Source of the DNA: Pseudomonas fluorescens
Lineage (GTDB): Bacteria > Pseudomonadota > Gammaproteobacteria > Pseudomonadales > Pseudomonadaceae
Assembly: GCF_000967965.1 (NCBI RefSeq)
Contig: NZ_LACC01000026.1
Coordinates: forward strand, 1-64,000
Length of the DNA stretch: 64,000 nucleotides
Direction of reading: 5' to 3'
Both the position numbers and the translations under genes were made by a program. The notes beneath the pieces are model-generated. The model was given only the letters and a program-made list of their open reading frames with translations, did not search any database and was not told where the DNA came from. Numbering within the stretch: the first letter of the stretch is position 1; the number at the start of each line of letters is the position of its first letter. Shown one piece after another: positions 7,076-16,614 of the stretch.

Positions 7076-9498
7076 CCTCGTGCCTCCCTGAGAACGAAAC
7101 CCTGAGCTTTCGCCTGAGCCTTCTTCAGGCACGCCTTGCACACCGAGCCTGGCAGTTCAGGCAACGGAAACGCTTCGCCGGCGGGCGGACTGAAAATGCA
7201 TCGCCCGTAGAAGTCGATCACCTCTGGACTGAGGAATTGGATCCTGCCCTGCGGGGTAATCCGGATACAGCCTTCGCCGGAGCCCAGGGTGATGCCATTT
7301 CTGGCCGTCAGTTGCAGATGGCCCTGCACCGATTGCATGGTGATGTCGTGTTGGGCAATCAGGTTCATCAGGTCGCCATGGGATTCAATTTCCAGCGGTC
7401 CCTTGCCTGACACCAGGCGCATGCCTTCCTGCTGGGCCAGCAGGGAAATGCCTTGATTGGCGTGGGCAGACAAGCGTTGAGCAGCGGCCAGATTGATCTC
7501 GTTGTTGCTTTGCAGATAAAACGAATCACCGCTTTTCAACAGCGCACTGGCGGGTGTCACCGCGCTGATGCCGTTAGGCGCGCTGAGTAGAATCGCCGGG
7601 GCTTTGAGATCTTGAGTATCGGCTTGCAATTGCTGCAGACCGTCGATACCCGGCTGACGACTGTGGTGGGCCTGGGCGATGGTTTGCCAGTCGGCAATTT
7701 GCTGTTTCGCCCCGTCGATCTGGTTGGATGCACGCGCCATATCCAGCGCCGGGCCTTGCGCCTTGAGCTGCGCATCGGCACTGATGAAGACGCCCTTGCC
7801 GCCTCTGATGGCGCCCCAATCATCCGTACGCAGCTCAAACCCTTCCCCCCGCTTCTTCCGCTGGCCATCCACCAGATGCCCCAGATTCAGCTGACTCTTG
7901 CCGCCATACTCGGTACTGAGCTTGACGTGCTCCTGCCCCCGCGTGTCATCCATGCGCAACTTGTTGTTGGCCGGCGTGCGCAGCACGTTGCGGTGGTCGT
8001 TGCGCTGGGTCACCAGGTCCGGGTGCTGATCGTCGTGCAGGGCGTGGGCGATGTAGGGGCGGTCCGGGTCGCCCTGCTCGAAGGCGATGGCCACTTCGGT
8101 GCCGGCGATCAGTGGCAGGTGCAGGCCGTAGGTGTCGCCGGCGTAGGCGCGGGCCTGGCGCAGCCATTTGCTTTCGCGGCCGGCGGGCCAGGTGTCGCGG
8201 TCGAAGAGGAACTTGACCCGGTAGCGCCCTTGCATGTCGATTTCGGTGTAGAGGGGGTTGCTCTGGGGGTGGGTGATGCGTGCCGGCAGGGTGCCGGCGA
8301 TCTGTGGTTTGGGTGGGACCTCTGGGCGAAAGCACAGGCGCAAGGCGTAGGGCATGGCCTCGAAATCGCAGGTCAGGCTGCGGTCGCGGGCGGCGCGGGT
8401 GGTGATCTTTGTGATCACCACCCGGGAGGCGAAGGCCTTGGGGGCGTCGCCGCTGATGGTCAGGACCTGGCCGGGGGCCAGGGTGGCGCTGCTGCTGGTG
8501 CCGCTCAGGTGGGTCTGGTTGTTGAGGTAGCGTTCGTGGCGCAGGCGCGCATAGAAAAAGCCGCTTTCGCTTTGCAGGTCTTCGTCGCGCAGGTGGGACT
8601 TGCCGAGCACGCGGTAGGGTTCGGCGTAGTGGTAGGCGTCGCCGTAGGTGTTATCGGCGACGCCACGGGTCGTGGCCACGCCGTGAGTGGTGGGCTCGCC
8701 GAGGGTCTGGTCGACCTCGCCGTCGAGGTAGGCGCGGCTGTCCTCGGGGTGATAGGCGCGCACGCTAACTTGCTGTTCCACCACCTTATGCCGGGTTTGC
8801 AGGGCCCAGACGCTGTCCTCGACGCTGTTGCTGAAGCCCGACGGCGAGCGCAGCGGCAGTTCGACGTCGAACTGGTAGCAGCGCTGGTCGTCGCAGAACT
8901 CGACGACGTCGAAGGCGAGCTCTTCGTGCTGGATGCAGCGGTACCAGATGCCGACCTCGGCCAGGATCCGGCTGATGAAAGCCAGGTCGCTTTCCTGGTA
9001 CTGCATCACCTGCTCGCGCGGCGGGTACTCGCGCTTGAGGTTGAAGCGAAAGTGCCCGGTGTCCAGACCGTGGCGGTCGCGCAGAATGCTTTTGACGATG
9101 TCTGGCACGGACTGGTGCTGATAGATCCGCGTTTGCTGGCCGCGATCGAGCAGGGCCAGGCGCGGTTGCAGGGTGACTTCGTAGCGGGCTTCGTCGATTG
9201 AGCCGGACAGGCGCTGGCAGGCGGTGATGCGGCCATAGACGGTGCGCAGGGGCTTGGGCGGTTTGGGCACTTCCCAGTCGAACACGGGCACGTTGGACGG
9301 TGCGTCGTACAGGCTGAACTCGGCGTACTGGCCGATGAATTTTTCCGCGCCGATGTCGAGGTCGCTGGCGGTGAATTCGATGCGGTAAAGGTACGGTTGG
9401 CTCAGGTACTCATGGCCCTCGAAGGTGAGGACGTCGAGGTGGGTGTCGAGTTTGTCGATCTTGAGTGTGTGGCGGTTGTGGCCGAAGACAGGGTTCAT
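7072..9498 (-). CDS. vgrG: T6SS spike protein VgrG (TssI)
   Basis: An 808-residue VgrG forming the trimeric tip of the T6SS tube. Order of parts: gp27-like base (about 1-400, beginning DKLDTHLDVLTFEGHE), gp5-like OB fold (about 400-520, with DMQGRYRVKFLFDRD and YGLHLPLIAGTEV), and a DUF2345-type C-terminal needle (about 560-780, with repeated gly/asp-rich beta segments). There is no extra toxin domain. The tail ends in a short Cys-containing stretch (VCKACLKKAQ), possibly a docking point for the adaptor. Start and stop overlap clpV and the DUF4123 gene by 4 nt each, so all three are co-translated. The VgrG carries the cargo rather than being the toxin. Confidence 0.95.
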   Translation of the reverse strand: MNPVFGHNRHTLKIDKLDTHLDVLTFEGHEYLSQPYLYRIEFTASDLDIGAEKFIGQYAEFSLYDAPSNVPVFDWEVPKPPKPLRTVYGRITACQRLSGSIDEARYEVTLQPRLALLDRGQQTRIYQHQSVPDIVKSILRDRHGLDTGHFRFNLKREYPPREQVMQYQESDLAFISRILAEVGIWYRCIQHEELAFDVVEFCDDQRCYQFDVELPLRSPSGFSNSVEDSVWALQTRHKVVEQQVSVRAYHPEDSRAYLDGEVDQTLGEPTTHGVATTRGVADNTYGDAYHYAEPYRVLGKSHLRDEDLQSESGFFYARLRHERYLNNQTHLSGTSSSATLAPGQVLTISGDAPKAFASRVVITKITTRAARDRSLTCDFEAMPYALRLCFRPEVPPKPQIAGTLPARITHPQSNPLYTEIDMQGRYRVKFLFDRDTWPAGRESKWLRQARAYAGDTYGLHLPLIAGTEVAIAFEQGDPDRPYIAHALHDDQHPDLVTQRNDHRNVLRTPANNKLRMDDTRGQEHVKLSTEYGGKSQLNLGHLVDGQRKKRGEGFELRTDDWGAIRGGKGVFISADAQLKAQGPALDMARASNQIDGAKQQIADWQTIAQAHHSRQPGIDGLQQLQADTQDLKAPAILLSAPNGISAVTPASALLKSGDSFYLQSNNEINLAAAQRLSAHANQGISLLAQQEGMRLVSGKGPLEIESHGDLMNLIAQHDITMQSVQGHLQLTARNGITLGSGEGCIRITPQGRIQFLSPEVIDFYGRCIFSPPAGEAFPLPELPGSVCKACLKKAQAKAQGFVLREARG

Positions 9499-12137
9499 GC
9501 TCGGCCCTCAGGTGCAACGACTGAAGGTCCGTCGGTGAATTGCAGCGTGATGCCCTCCTCTTCACTAAAGCCCAGGGTCACGCCAAGGGTTTTGTATTTG
9601 GCGGCCTGACGCTGCAGCAGCTGTTGGCTGAGCGCCGGCAGAATCTGCTGGTTGAGCAGGCTGTCGATGTTGCGCGCACCGGTGTCGGGCAGCAGGCAGG
9701 CGGCGACCAATGCATCGTGCAGGCCATCCTCGACCTGGCAGGTCAGGCCGTAATGGCTGTGCAGGCGCCTGGCGACCTTGGCAAGTTTCAAGGCGACGAT
9801 ATGCTTGAGCGCGTCGGCCAGCAGCGGGCGGTAGATCAGGGTCTGGAAGCGGGCGAGCAACGCCGGCTGGAAGTGCTCGCGCAGCAGCGGTCGCAGCCAT
9901 TCGTGCAAGTCGCTGTCGCTGGCTTCGGGCTGTTCGCGCAGACCGTTTTGCAGCTCATCGCTGCCGAGGTTGGAGGTCATCAGGATGACAGTGTTGCGGA
10001 AGTCGATTTCACGTCCTTCGCCATCACGCATGAAGCCGCGGTCGAACACCTGGTAGAACAGGTTGAGCACGTCGCGGTGGGCCTTTTCCACTTCATCCAG
10101 CAGCACCACGCTATAGGGCCGCTGGCGCACCGCTTCGGTGAGCACGCCGCCCTGGCCGTAACCGACGTAACCCGGTGGCGAGCCCTTGAGCTGGCTGACG
10201 GTATGGGCTTCCTGGTACTCGGACAGGTTGAGGGTGATCAGCGATTTTTCGCCACCGAACAAGCAGTCCGCCAGCGCCAGGGCGGTTTCCGTCTTGCCGA
10301 CGCCGCTGGTGCCGACCAGCAAAAATACCCCGAGCGGCGCCTGCTCTTCGGTCAGGCCGGTCTTGGCCGCGCGCAGGCGCTGCGCCAGGGCACCGAGGGC
10401 ATGGTCCTGGCCAATCACTCGCTCGGCCAGTTGCTGTTCGAGGTCCAGCAGGCTGGCCTGTTCGTCCTTGAGCAAACTGCCCAGGGGCACGCCGGTCCAG
10501 TCGGCGATGACTTCGGCAACGCTGCATGCATCGACGTCGAGGGACAGCATTGGCTGGCTGCCCTGGGCCCGCAGCAATTGCTCCTGCAGTTTCGCGCAGA
10601 GGTCGCTGCGGACCGGTTCAGCCTGACGGGCATCGAGCAATTGACAGGTCAGGTCGAGTTCGTAGCGGTACTGGTGCAGCAGGTCATCCTGCTGTTGTTG
10701 CAGCTCGACCTGCTGCCCGGCGATCAGCGTCAATCGTTCGCTCAAGTCGCTGCCATTGAGTTGCACATCCTGTTCCAGTGCGCGCCGCTCCAGCTCCAGC
10801 GCGGCATGCCGGGCCTTGAGCCGCACCAGTGCCTGGGGCTCGCAGTCGAGGCTCATGCGCACCCGCGCGCTGGCGGTGTCGAGCAGGTCGACGGCCTTGT
10901 CCGGCAGCTGGCGGCCCGTGAGGTAGCGCCGCGACAGGCTGACCGCGGCCTGCACCGCCGCGTCCTGAATGTGCACGCCGTGATGGCTGGCGTAACGGGC
11001 CTTGAGGCCGCGCAGCATCAGGCAGGCGCTGGCATCGTCCGGCTCGTCGACCTTGACCATCTGGAAGCGCCGCTCCAGGGCGGCATCGCGCTCGAAGTAC
11101 TGTTTGTATTCGCTCCAGGTGGTCGCGGCGATGGTGCGCAATTCGCCTCGCGCGAGGGCCGGCTTGAGCAGATTCGCCGCATCCGCCCCGCCCGCCTGGT
11201 TACCGGCGCCGATCAGGGTGTGAGCCTCGTCGATGAACAGCAGCACCGGGTTGGCCGCCTGCTGCACGGCGTCAATGACGTTTTTCAGGCGTTGTTCGAA
11301 TTCGCCTTTTACCCCGGCGCCTGCTTGCAGCAGGCCAAGGTCCAGGGTGCGCACGCTGACTGCCTTGAGGCTGTCCGGCACGTTGCCATCGGCAATGCGC
11401 AGGGCCAGGCCTTCGACCAGCGCGGTCTTGCCGACGCCGGGCTCGCCGACGAGGATCGGGTTGTTCTTGCGCCGCCGGCTGAGGATGTCGATGACCTGGC
11501 GGATTTCATCGTCACGCCCGAACACCGGGTCGATCTGCCCGGCCCGCGCCTTGGCGGTGATGTCCTGGGTGAACCTGTCCAGTACCGCTTGCAAGGCATC
11601 GTGCACGGCAGCTCCGGGGACAGGTAACGCCGGGGGCTGGTCCAACGCACTTTGCTGTTGGACTTGCGGGCGTTCTTCGGAGTGTTGATCGAGCAGCGTC
11701 GACAGCTGCTGCAACTGGATTTCACTGAGGCTCAGCATTAGCCAGGCCGCATCGCTATCCAGCAGTTGCGGACTGTCCTGCAGCGCGCCCAGCAGGTGCG
11801 CCGATCGCAAGCTGTCATGCCCTTCCAGCGACGCGCGCAACCAGGCGCTCTCGATCAGTTTGTGCAACTTGCCGCACAACTGCGGCTTGCCTTGCACGCT
11901 GCGCGGCAGACTGTCGAGATGGTCAAGCAGACCGCGCCACAGTGCGTCCATGTCCCATTCATGACGACGGGCGATCAGGGTCAGGTCGCCCTCGCCCTGC
12001 TCCAGCAACTTGAGCAGCCAGTGTTCGATGCTGATTTGCCCATGGGCTCGGCTTTGACACAAGGAGGCCGCTGCACTGAGCGCCTGGGCGCAGTAAGGAT
12101 TGAGGCGGCGAAGCAGGCGCGTGGAGTTGTCGGTCAT
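9495..12137 (-). CDS. clpV: T6SS sheath-recycling AAA+ ATPase ClpV (TssH)
   Basis: An 880-residue Clp/Hsp100 ATPase that disassembles contracted TssB/TssC sheaths. Visible parts: N-terminal Clp-N repeats (about 1-150), first AAA module with Walker A GEPGVGKTALVE and Walker B LLFIDEAHTL, a Glu/Gln-rich middle coiled coil (about 440-530), and second AAA module with VGTSGVGKTE and the sensor stretch RNTVILMTSNLGS, then the ClpB D2-small domain. The ATG at 12137 (MTDNSTRLL) is preferred because the protein then begins like other ClpV proteins and has AAGGA upstream; the frame itself is open to 12236. It is separated from hcp by 150 nt containing a perfect hairpin. Confidence 0.95.
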   Translation of the reverse strand: MTDNSTRLLRRLNPYCAQALSAAASLCQSRAHGQISIEHWLLKLLEQGEGDLTLIARRHEWDMDALWRGLLDHLDSLPRSVQGKPQLCGKLHKLIESAWLRASLEGHDSLRSAHLLGALQDSPQLLDSDAAWLMLSLSEIQLQQLSTLLDQHSEERPQVQQQSALDQPPALPVPGAAVHDALQAVLDRFTQDITAKARAGQIDPVFGRDDEIRQVIDILSRRRKNNPILVGEPGVGKTALVEGLALRIADGNVPDSLKAVSVRTLDLGLLQAGAGVKGEFEQRLKNVIDAVQQAANPVLLFIDEAHTLIGAGNQAGGADAANLLKPALARGELRTIAATTWSEYKQYFERDAALERRFQMVKVDEPDDASACLMLRGLKARYASHHGVHIQDAAVQAAVSLSRRYLTGRQLPDKAVDLLDTASARVRMSLDCEPQALVRLKARHAALELERRALEQDVQLNGSDLSERLTLIAGQQVELQQQQDDLLHQYRYELDLTCQLLDARQAEPVRSDLCAKLQEQLLRAQGSQPMLSLDVDACSVAEVIADWTGVPLGSLLKDEQASLLDLEQQLAERVIGQDHALGALAQRLRAAKTGLTEEQAPLGVFLLVGTSGVGKTETALALADCLFGGEKSLITLNLSEYQEAHTVSQLKGSPPGYVGYGQGGVLTEAVRQRPYSVVLLDEVEKAHRDVLNLFYQVFDRGFMRDGEGREIDFRNTVILMTSNLGSDELQNGLREQPEASDSDLHEWLRPLLREHFQPALLARFQTLIYRPLLADALKHIVALKLAKVARRLHSHYGLTCQVEDGLHDALVAACLLPDTGARNIDSLLNQQILPALSQQLLQRQAAKYKTLGVTLGFSEEEGITLQFTDGPSVVAPEGRA

Positions 12138-12250
12138 GGAGGTACGTCCTTGTGCTGAAGGGTCAGCGGATAGTCGGTCAGGGCGATGGAAAGTGTCGGG
12201 ATGGGCTGGGTTGAACGTCCGCGCACAGACGCTCAACCCAGTGCACCGGA

Positions 12251-12278
12251 ACCAGCAGGCAGAGGCCTGCCTGCTGGT
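12251..12278 (-). terminator. Perfect 12-bp hairpin between hcp and clpV
   Basis: ACCAGCAGGCAG, a 4-nt loop (AGGC) and CTGCCTGCTGGT form a perfect 12-bp stem just after hcp. No U-run follows on the minus strand, so it is not a canonical intrinsic terminator. It more likely partially terminates, or protects the 3' end of hcp mRNA, which would let hcp be made in excess over clpV and vgrG. That role is inference. Confidence 0.6.
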
Positions 12279-12287
12279 TATTCAACG

Positions 12288-12779
12288 TTACCCTCTACTA
12301 CGTTTGTCCCATTTATCGTCGTGTTTGAGGTTTCCGTCCTTGAAGTCCCAGAAGATCTCCTCGTAGCGCAACTCAACCTCTTCCAGGTGGTTGAGTTTCG
12401 CCTTGTCCGGATCTTTGACGTCGTGCATTTTCGACTCGACCTTCACTACCTTCACTTTTTTAAGCAGGGTGTTGTAGTACTCGACTTCCTGGCCAGCGTC
12501 GTCGATGCGATAAAATTTGAACTCGGCGCTCTCGAGTGTCTGGCCTGTAGTAGCAGCCTTATAGAGGTATGTGCTGGAAGCATCGATTTCCTTAGTGAAC
12601 ACGTACGGAGCATGGGTCCGCGTACCGGTCAATTTTCCGGTGTTATCGTCGCTGGCGATGTAGACGCTGTGGTTGTGAGCGACCACCTCGATACTGCCTT
12701 CGCGACCTTGCACGGTCACTGAACCTTTAATGTCCGCACCGCCGTCATTTTTCAGCCACAGGTAAACGGGAATTGCCAT
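12288..12779 (-). CDS. hcp: T6SS tube protein Hcp (TssD)
   Basis: A 163-residue Hcp-family protein whose hexamers stack into the T6SS inner tube. It begins MAIPVYLWLKNDGGADIKGS and includes the typical EVVAHNHSVYI region and an AEFKFYRID strand, ending in a WDFKDGNLKHDDKWD tail. Length is normal for the family. The start at 12779 has a strong AAGGAG site 6 nt upstream. The gene sits inside the structural operon, downstream of the ompA-like gene and upstream of clpV, so it is likely the housekeeping Hcp of this system. Some Hcp proteins also chaperone small effectors in the lumen; nothing here shows a cargo domain. Confidence 0.92.
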   Translation of the reverse strand: MAIPVYLWLKNDGGADIKGSVTVQGREGSIEVVAHNHSVYIASDDNTGKLTGTRTHAPYVFTKEIDASSTYLYKAATTGQTLESAEFKFYRIDDAGQEVEYYNTLLKKVKVVKVESKMHDVKDPDKAKLNHLEEVELRYEEIFWDFKDGNLKHDDKWDKRSRG

Positions 12780-12794
12780 GTGAAGCTCCTTTTC

Positions 12795-14534
12795 TCAGTA
12801 CACAAATGCCGCGTTTGCGGCAGGGAGTTGAACGTCGGCCCCGGCCGTGGGTAGCGCGCAGGCCCCCGCTTCCGGCACCAGACGGATATCGACGCGACGG
12901 TTGGCCTGACGCCCCGCCTCGGTGTCATTGCTCGCGATTGGCTGGCTCTTGCCAAAGCCCTGCACCGCGAAGCAGCTGTCGGGGATGCCGCCCATGCGTT
13001 GCATCCACTCACGTACCGCTGCCGCCCGAGCACGGGACAAGTGCAGGTTGTGTTCGTCGCTGCCCACGGCATCGGTATGCCCGGCGATGACGATCAGCCA
13101 GCCAGGCTGGGCCTTGATGCCGACCAGGGCATCGATCAGCACCCTGGTTGATTCGGGCTTGAGCCGGGCGCTGGCACTGCTGAACAGCGACAGACTGTCC
13201 AGGCGCACCGTTCGCGCGGTACGTGCCGCCAGCGGGCGGGTCGACGGTTGCTTGTGATCGGCTATGGTCGTCAACACCCGGTCACGCAGGCGCTCGCCGT
13301 GATACAGGCCAAAACCCAGAGCCATGGGGGCGCCCAGGCGGTAGTAGGCGTCAAGGCGAACCGCGTCCTCGCGCAGCACGTTCAACGCATCCTCACGCCG
13401 GGCGAATTCGGCTTGCTCAAGACGCGTCGGCGGGGCAATGGACGTGTAGCGCCGCAGGTCGTCACTGACCTGGCGCAGCAGCAAGGTGTTCTGCCAGGCC
13501 GAGCTGATCAGGGCGACAACGGTGGCAAACGTGAACCCCCATACCGCGATCACGATTGCGCCACGCTTGGGTGATGGTTGAGGCTGCCGGGGCAGCAGAC
13601 TCAGCAGAGGGTCAGGAAACGGCAACGGCTCCCCCGTTTCCTGTATAGCGCCATCGGCGTCCAGCAGCGCGGTCTTGTCCCGCTGCCATTGCCGCCACAA
13701 GTTGCCGGGCACATAACCGGGCAGTGTCGGCACCAGGGTGCAGGCCCACACCAGCGGCAGGCCGATAGCGTGGCGACCTTCACGGCGGGTGAAGTGCGCC
13801 AGGACATGTTCGTCCAGCCAGGCAGCTGCACTGTTGAGCTGGATGCCGGCCTGCAAACGTTGGGTATGGACTTCACTGCAAGCGGACTGCCGGTACCAGT
13901 CGTTCGGGCTGAAGCTGGTCCCCGCCTGCAGAATGTTGCAGCGGTCCTGGCCGGCGCCCCAACTGAACCAGGCCCCTTTGGCTGCAGGGGACTGCAGATA
14001 GCTGACCAGCATCAACGGCAAGCTAAAGCCGCGCTTGCGCGTCAGCGCGACCTGATGATTGAAGGTGCGCACCTGCCCGGCCAGCACCCCGGCATTGGTG
14101 TGCTCGCCCGGGTTGACGACAAACATCACACTGAGCTGTCCGCCCCACTGGGGACGCAAGGTCATGATGCTGTCGACCAGCCCCGGCAGCTGTTCCACAC
14201 GGGAGACCCGCAAGTAACATCCCTGCTCGGTCAAGCGCTGCGCAGGATGATCGGCGCCCCCCTCGCCAAACAGGCCGGACAGGCCGTCGCCACAGACCAG
14301 CACCACAGGATGGCGGTAGTTCGCCGGTGGCATTGCGAAATCATCGAGCGAACCGGGCAGGTCCCGTTGCAGCGCTGCCTGACGCACTGCCCGGCCCCAC
14401 GCCAGCGCAACACTGCCGACAACGATCAAGACCCCGACCACACGCGTCCATCCGCCAAGCGGGATGATCGCCAGCAGCATCAAGGCCAGCGCCCCTGCCC
14501 ACAGCCAGAGCCCTTGTTTGAGTTTGAGCGTCAT
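12795..14534 (-). CDS. T6SS-associated OmpA-family membrane protein (TagL-like)
   Basis: A 579-residue protein with two membrane segments at the N-terminus (about 8-50), a long soluble region (50-325) of unrecognised fold, a third hydrophobic segment near 330-350, and a C-terminal OmpA peptidoglycan-binding domain (about 440-560). The OmpA domain shows IAGHTDAVGSDEHNLHLSRARA and GFGKSQPIASN. In T6SS clusters, separate OmpA proteins anchor the TssJLM complex to the cell wall when TssL lacks its own domain. The DotU gene here indeed lacks one, and it lies immediately upstream, its stop overlapping this gene's ribosome site. The middle region may have an extra role that cannot be assigned from sequence. 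Confidence 0.85.
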   Translation of the reverse strand: MTLKLKQGLWLWAGALALMLLAIIPLGGWTRVVGVLIVVGSVALAWGRAVRQAALQRDLPGSLDDFAMPPANYRHPVVLVCGDGLSGLFGEGGADHPAQRLTEQGCYLRVSRVEQLPGLVDSIMTLRPQWGGQLSVMFVVNPGEHTNAGVLAGQVRTFNHQVALTRKRGFSLPLMLVSYLQSPAAKGAWFSWGAGQDRCNILQAGTSFSPNDWYRQSACSEVHTQRLQAGIQLNSAAAWLDEHVLAHFTRREGRHAIGLPLVWACTLVPTLPGYVPGNLWRQWQRDKTALLDADGAIQETGEPLPFPDPLLSLLPRQPQPSPKRGAIVIAVWGFTFATVVALISSAWQNTLLLRQVSDDLRRYTSIAPPTRLEQAEFARREDALNVLREDAVRLDAYYRLGAPMALGFGLYHGERLRDRVLTTIADHKQPSTRPLAARTARTVRLDSLSLFSSASARLKPESTRVLIDALVGIKAQPGWLIVIAGHTDAVGSDEHNLHLSRARAAAVREWMQRMGGIPDSCFAVQGFGKSQPIASNDTEAGRQANRRVDIRLVPEAGACALPTAGADVQLPAANAAFVY

Positions 14535-14543
14535 TGGCTCACC

Positions 14544-15221
14544 TCAGGCTGCTGCGGACAATAGCGTCGCCACAAGACTACCCAACCACTGATCGAGCCC
14601 GTACCAGACACCGACCAGCAACAGGCCGGCTACCAGGGCATTGACCAGGGGCGAGCGCAGGCCCGGGCTCACCGTAAGGCCTCGACCGCCGCTGACCGTT
14701 GCGGTCGACCGCCGATGCAATTGCAAAGGGGCGACCCGTTCATTCAGGGTGGTCAACAGTTGCTCGCGCTCCGGATCATTGATATCGGCATAAAGACCCT
14801 TGAAGCCCAGGGTCAATACCCGTTGGAACGCAGTCAACACAAGCGGATCCGCTGCGGGTTCGCGCAGCACCTCACGCATGTCCTCATAAAGGAACACCCC
14901 GGCCTGATGGCGATTGAAAAACTTCGTTTGCAAGGGTTCGCTGGCCCAGCGCGAATGGGCATTGTCGCGGGTGAGGTTGAGCATGGTTTCATCCAGCAAC
15001 GCGCATTGCGCATGGCTGATATGGTCGATGCTGCGTTGCGTCAGCCCCGCCTCTGCAAGCGACTGGCGAAGGCGTTCGACTTGCTGCACGCACAACGCTT
15101 TGACTTCATCGCTGTTCTGCGCCGAGGCACCCAGCCGCAACTCGACCACCAGCAGGTAGCTGTCCTGCAGCAATGCGTCGATATCAACCGCGTCGTGTTT
15201 TTTCGTTTCGATCAGGTTCAT
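14544..15221 (-). CDS. tssL: T6SS membrane-complex protein TssL (IcmH/DotU family)
   Basis: A 225-residue DotU-type inner-membrane protein. The cytoplasmic N-terminal helical domain carries the conserved LLDETMLN and WASEPLQTKFFNRHQAG motifs (about 80-125), and one transmembrane segment lies near residues 195-215. It is short because there is no fused OmpA domain, which the next gene supplies. TssL links the baseplate to the TssJM trans-envelope channel. Its ATG overlaps the tssK stop by 4 nt. Confidence 0.93.
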   Translation of the reverse strand: MNLIETKKHDAVDIDALLQDSYLLVVELRLGASAQNSDEVKALCVQQVERLRQSLAEAGLTQRSIDHISHAQCALLDETMLNLTRDNAHSRWASEPLQTKFFNRHQAGVFLYEDMREVLREPAADPLVLTAFQRVLTLGFKGLYADINDPEREQLLTTLNERVAPLQLHRRSTATVSGGRGLTVSPGLRSPLVNALVAGLLLVGVWYGLDQWLGSLVATLLSAAA

Positions 15222-16573
15222 GCACGTAGTACCGCGAACAGTTCAAGTTTGACGTCGGCCAGGGTGCTCGGGACGTAGAAGGCACAAACGCCCTGAGCCA
15301 GAATGGCTTTGCCCTTGACATGGTTGAGGTCGAGGGCGAAGTACTGGTTTTCCAGGCGCAGGGGAATGGCCGCCGGCACATGGCTGAGGGACTGCAACGG
15401 CACGCCGTCGAGGGCGGCGTTGACCAGTTGATCGACTTCGTCCGGTGTACCGATCTTGCACAGGCGCGGGAACTGGCTCTGCAGTTGCACCGCTGGCAGG
15501 CGGCAACGCACCGACAGGTAGAAGTCGGCGCTGTCTGGCTCGCGCAGTCGATGGTCATCGAGGCGCACCTGCCAGCGATTGGCCGAACTTTCTTCAAGGT
15601 CCAGGGCAATGACCCGCGAAGGCAGGCTGGCCTCCAGCAAGGTGGAAATCATGCGCAAAAGTGGCGGGAACACACTTTCCAGGTCTTCGTGGCGGTAAGG
15701 CGGAATCTGCTCGACATCGTGTTCGAGGGAAAAGGTCAGCAGGCTGCCGGCCAGTTTCGTCAACTCCAGATAGACCTGCTCGGGAGGTCGCGCAGGCCAG
15801 GCCTTGAGATCGGCCAACACCGGCTGGTAAGTGTTCAAGGCATTGAGCAGCCAGAACAATGACACGTCGGCAACGGCGAAGTCGGCCATGCGTTGATTGC
15901 TTTCGCGGCGCATGCCCATCAGTCGCTGGCGTTTGGAGGACAGCTGGCTCAACAGGTTATCCAATTGCGTCAGCAACCCCGGGTGCGCGGCGAAACTGAG
16001 CAACGGCGGAATGTAATCGGGGTCAAGGCTCCAGGCGCCCTGCCCGTCGCGCATCAACCGTGCGATGGGACAGGTCAGGTAATCGCCGTTCTCGTCGTGC
16101 TCGAAGCGCAGGCTCAGCACCTGTTCCAGCACGCCGACCGATTGCACCTCATCGGTGTAGATGTCCTGCACCCGTCGCCAGTCCTGGCGATATCGGGTAG
16201 GCCGATCCCCTTGCCCGCCATCGAACAGGCAGTTGTTGCCATTGGCCTGCTCCAGCGGCAGGGCCAGCAGCAAGGTAGCTGTCTGGCTGTCACCGGTCTG
16301 CAGGCGCGACAGGTCGAGACCGGGGGGCAGCCGATCCACTTGATCGCTGTCGATCAGGGTACCGTCCGGCATCCGCAGATTGAGCCGGGTGGCCTTGAGC
16401 GTGCCCAGGCGCAGAGCTTCCAGGTCGAAGGCGACACTGCGAACGCCCCAAGGGTGCACCAGGCAAAGACGAGCCAGGCACTCGTTGGCCCAGGCCTCCC
16501 AGCGCGCCTGCTGCTGGAATTGCTGTGGGGACAGCAATGCCCCCGCGGCCCACAAGGGGCGGTCGATTTTCAT
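15218..16573 (-). CDS. tssK: T6SS baseplate protein TssK
   Basis: A 451-residue TssK, the trimeric baseplate connector between the TssEFG wedge and the TssJLM membrane complex. It starts MKIDRPLWAAGALLSPQQFQQQ, the typical N-terminal signature with the QHFQ-like motif. The central SALNTYQP-like helical region and the C-terminal PxAIPLRLENQYFALD block are also recognisable. Length fits the family. It is 41 nt downstream of tssC and overlaps tssL by 4 nt, in the usual tssBC-K-L order, although the tssEFG genes are not between them. Confidence 0.93.
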   Translation of the reverse strand: MKIDRPLWAAGALLSPQQFQQQARWEAWANECLARLCLVHPWGVRSVAFDLEALRLGTLKATRLNLRMPDGTLIDSDQVDRLPPGLDLSRLQTGDSQTATLLLALPLEQANGNNCLFDGGQGDRPTRYRQDWRRVQDIYTDEVQSVGVLEQVLSLRFEHDENGDYLTCPIARLMRDGQGAWSLDPDYIPPLLSFAAHPGLLTQLDNLLSQLSSKRQRLMGMRRESNQRMADFAVADVSLFWLLNALNTYQPVLADLKAWPARPPEQVYLELTKLAGSLLTFSLEHDVEQIPPYRHEDLESVFPPLLRMISTLLEASLPSRVIALDLEESSANRWQVRLDDHRLREPDSADFYLSVRCRLPAVQLQSQFPRLCKIGTPDEVDQLVNAALDGVPLQSLSHVPAAIPLRLENQYFALDLNHVKGKAILAQGVCAFYVPSTLADVKLELFAVLRA

Positions 16574-16614
16574 GAGGTCGTATCCCTACGAAGTGGCGTG
16601 GGTGTGAGCAGGAA

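Noticed and set aside
7612..9201. 529-codon plus-strand frame opposite vgrG
   Set aside because: Shadow frame; Val/Gly/Gln-rich composition without motifs.
9540..11627. 695-codon open frame on the plus strand opposite clpV
   Set aside because: It is the high-GC mirror of clpV; no ribosome site, no family motifs, and clpV is unmistakable on the other strand.
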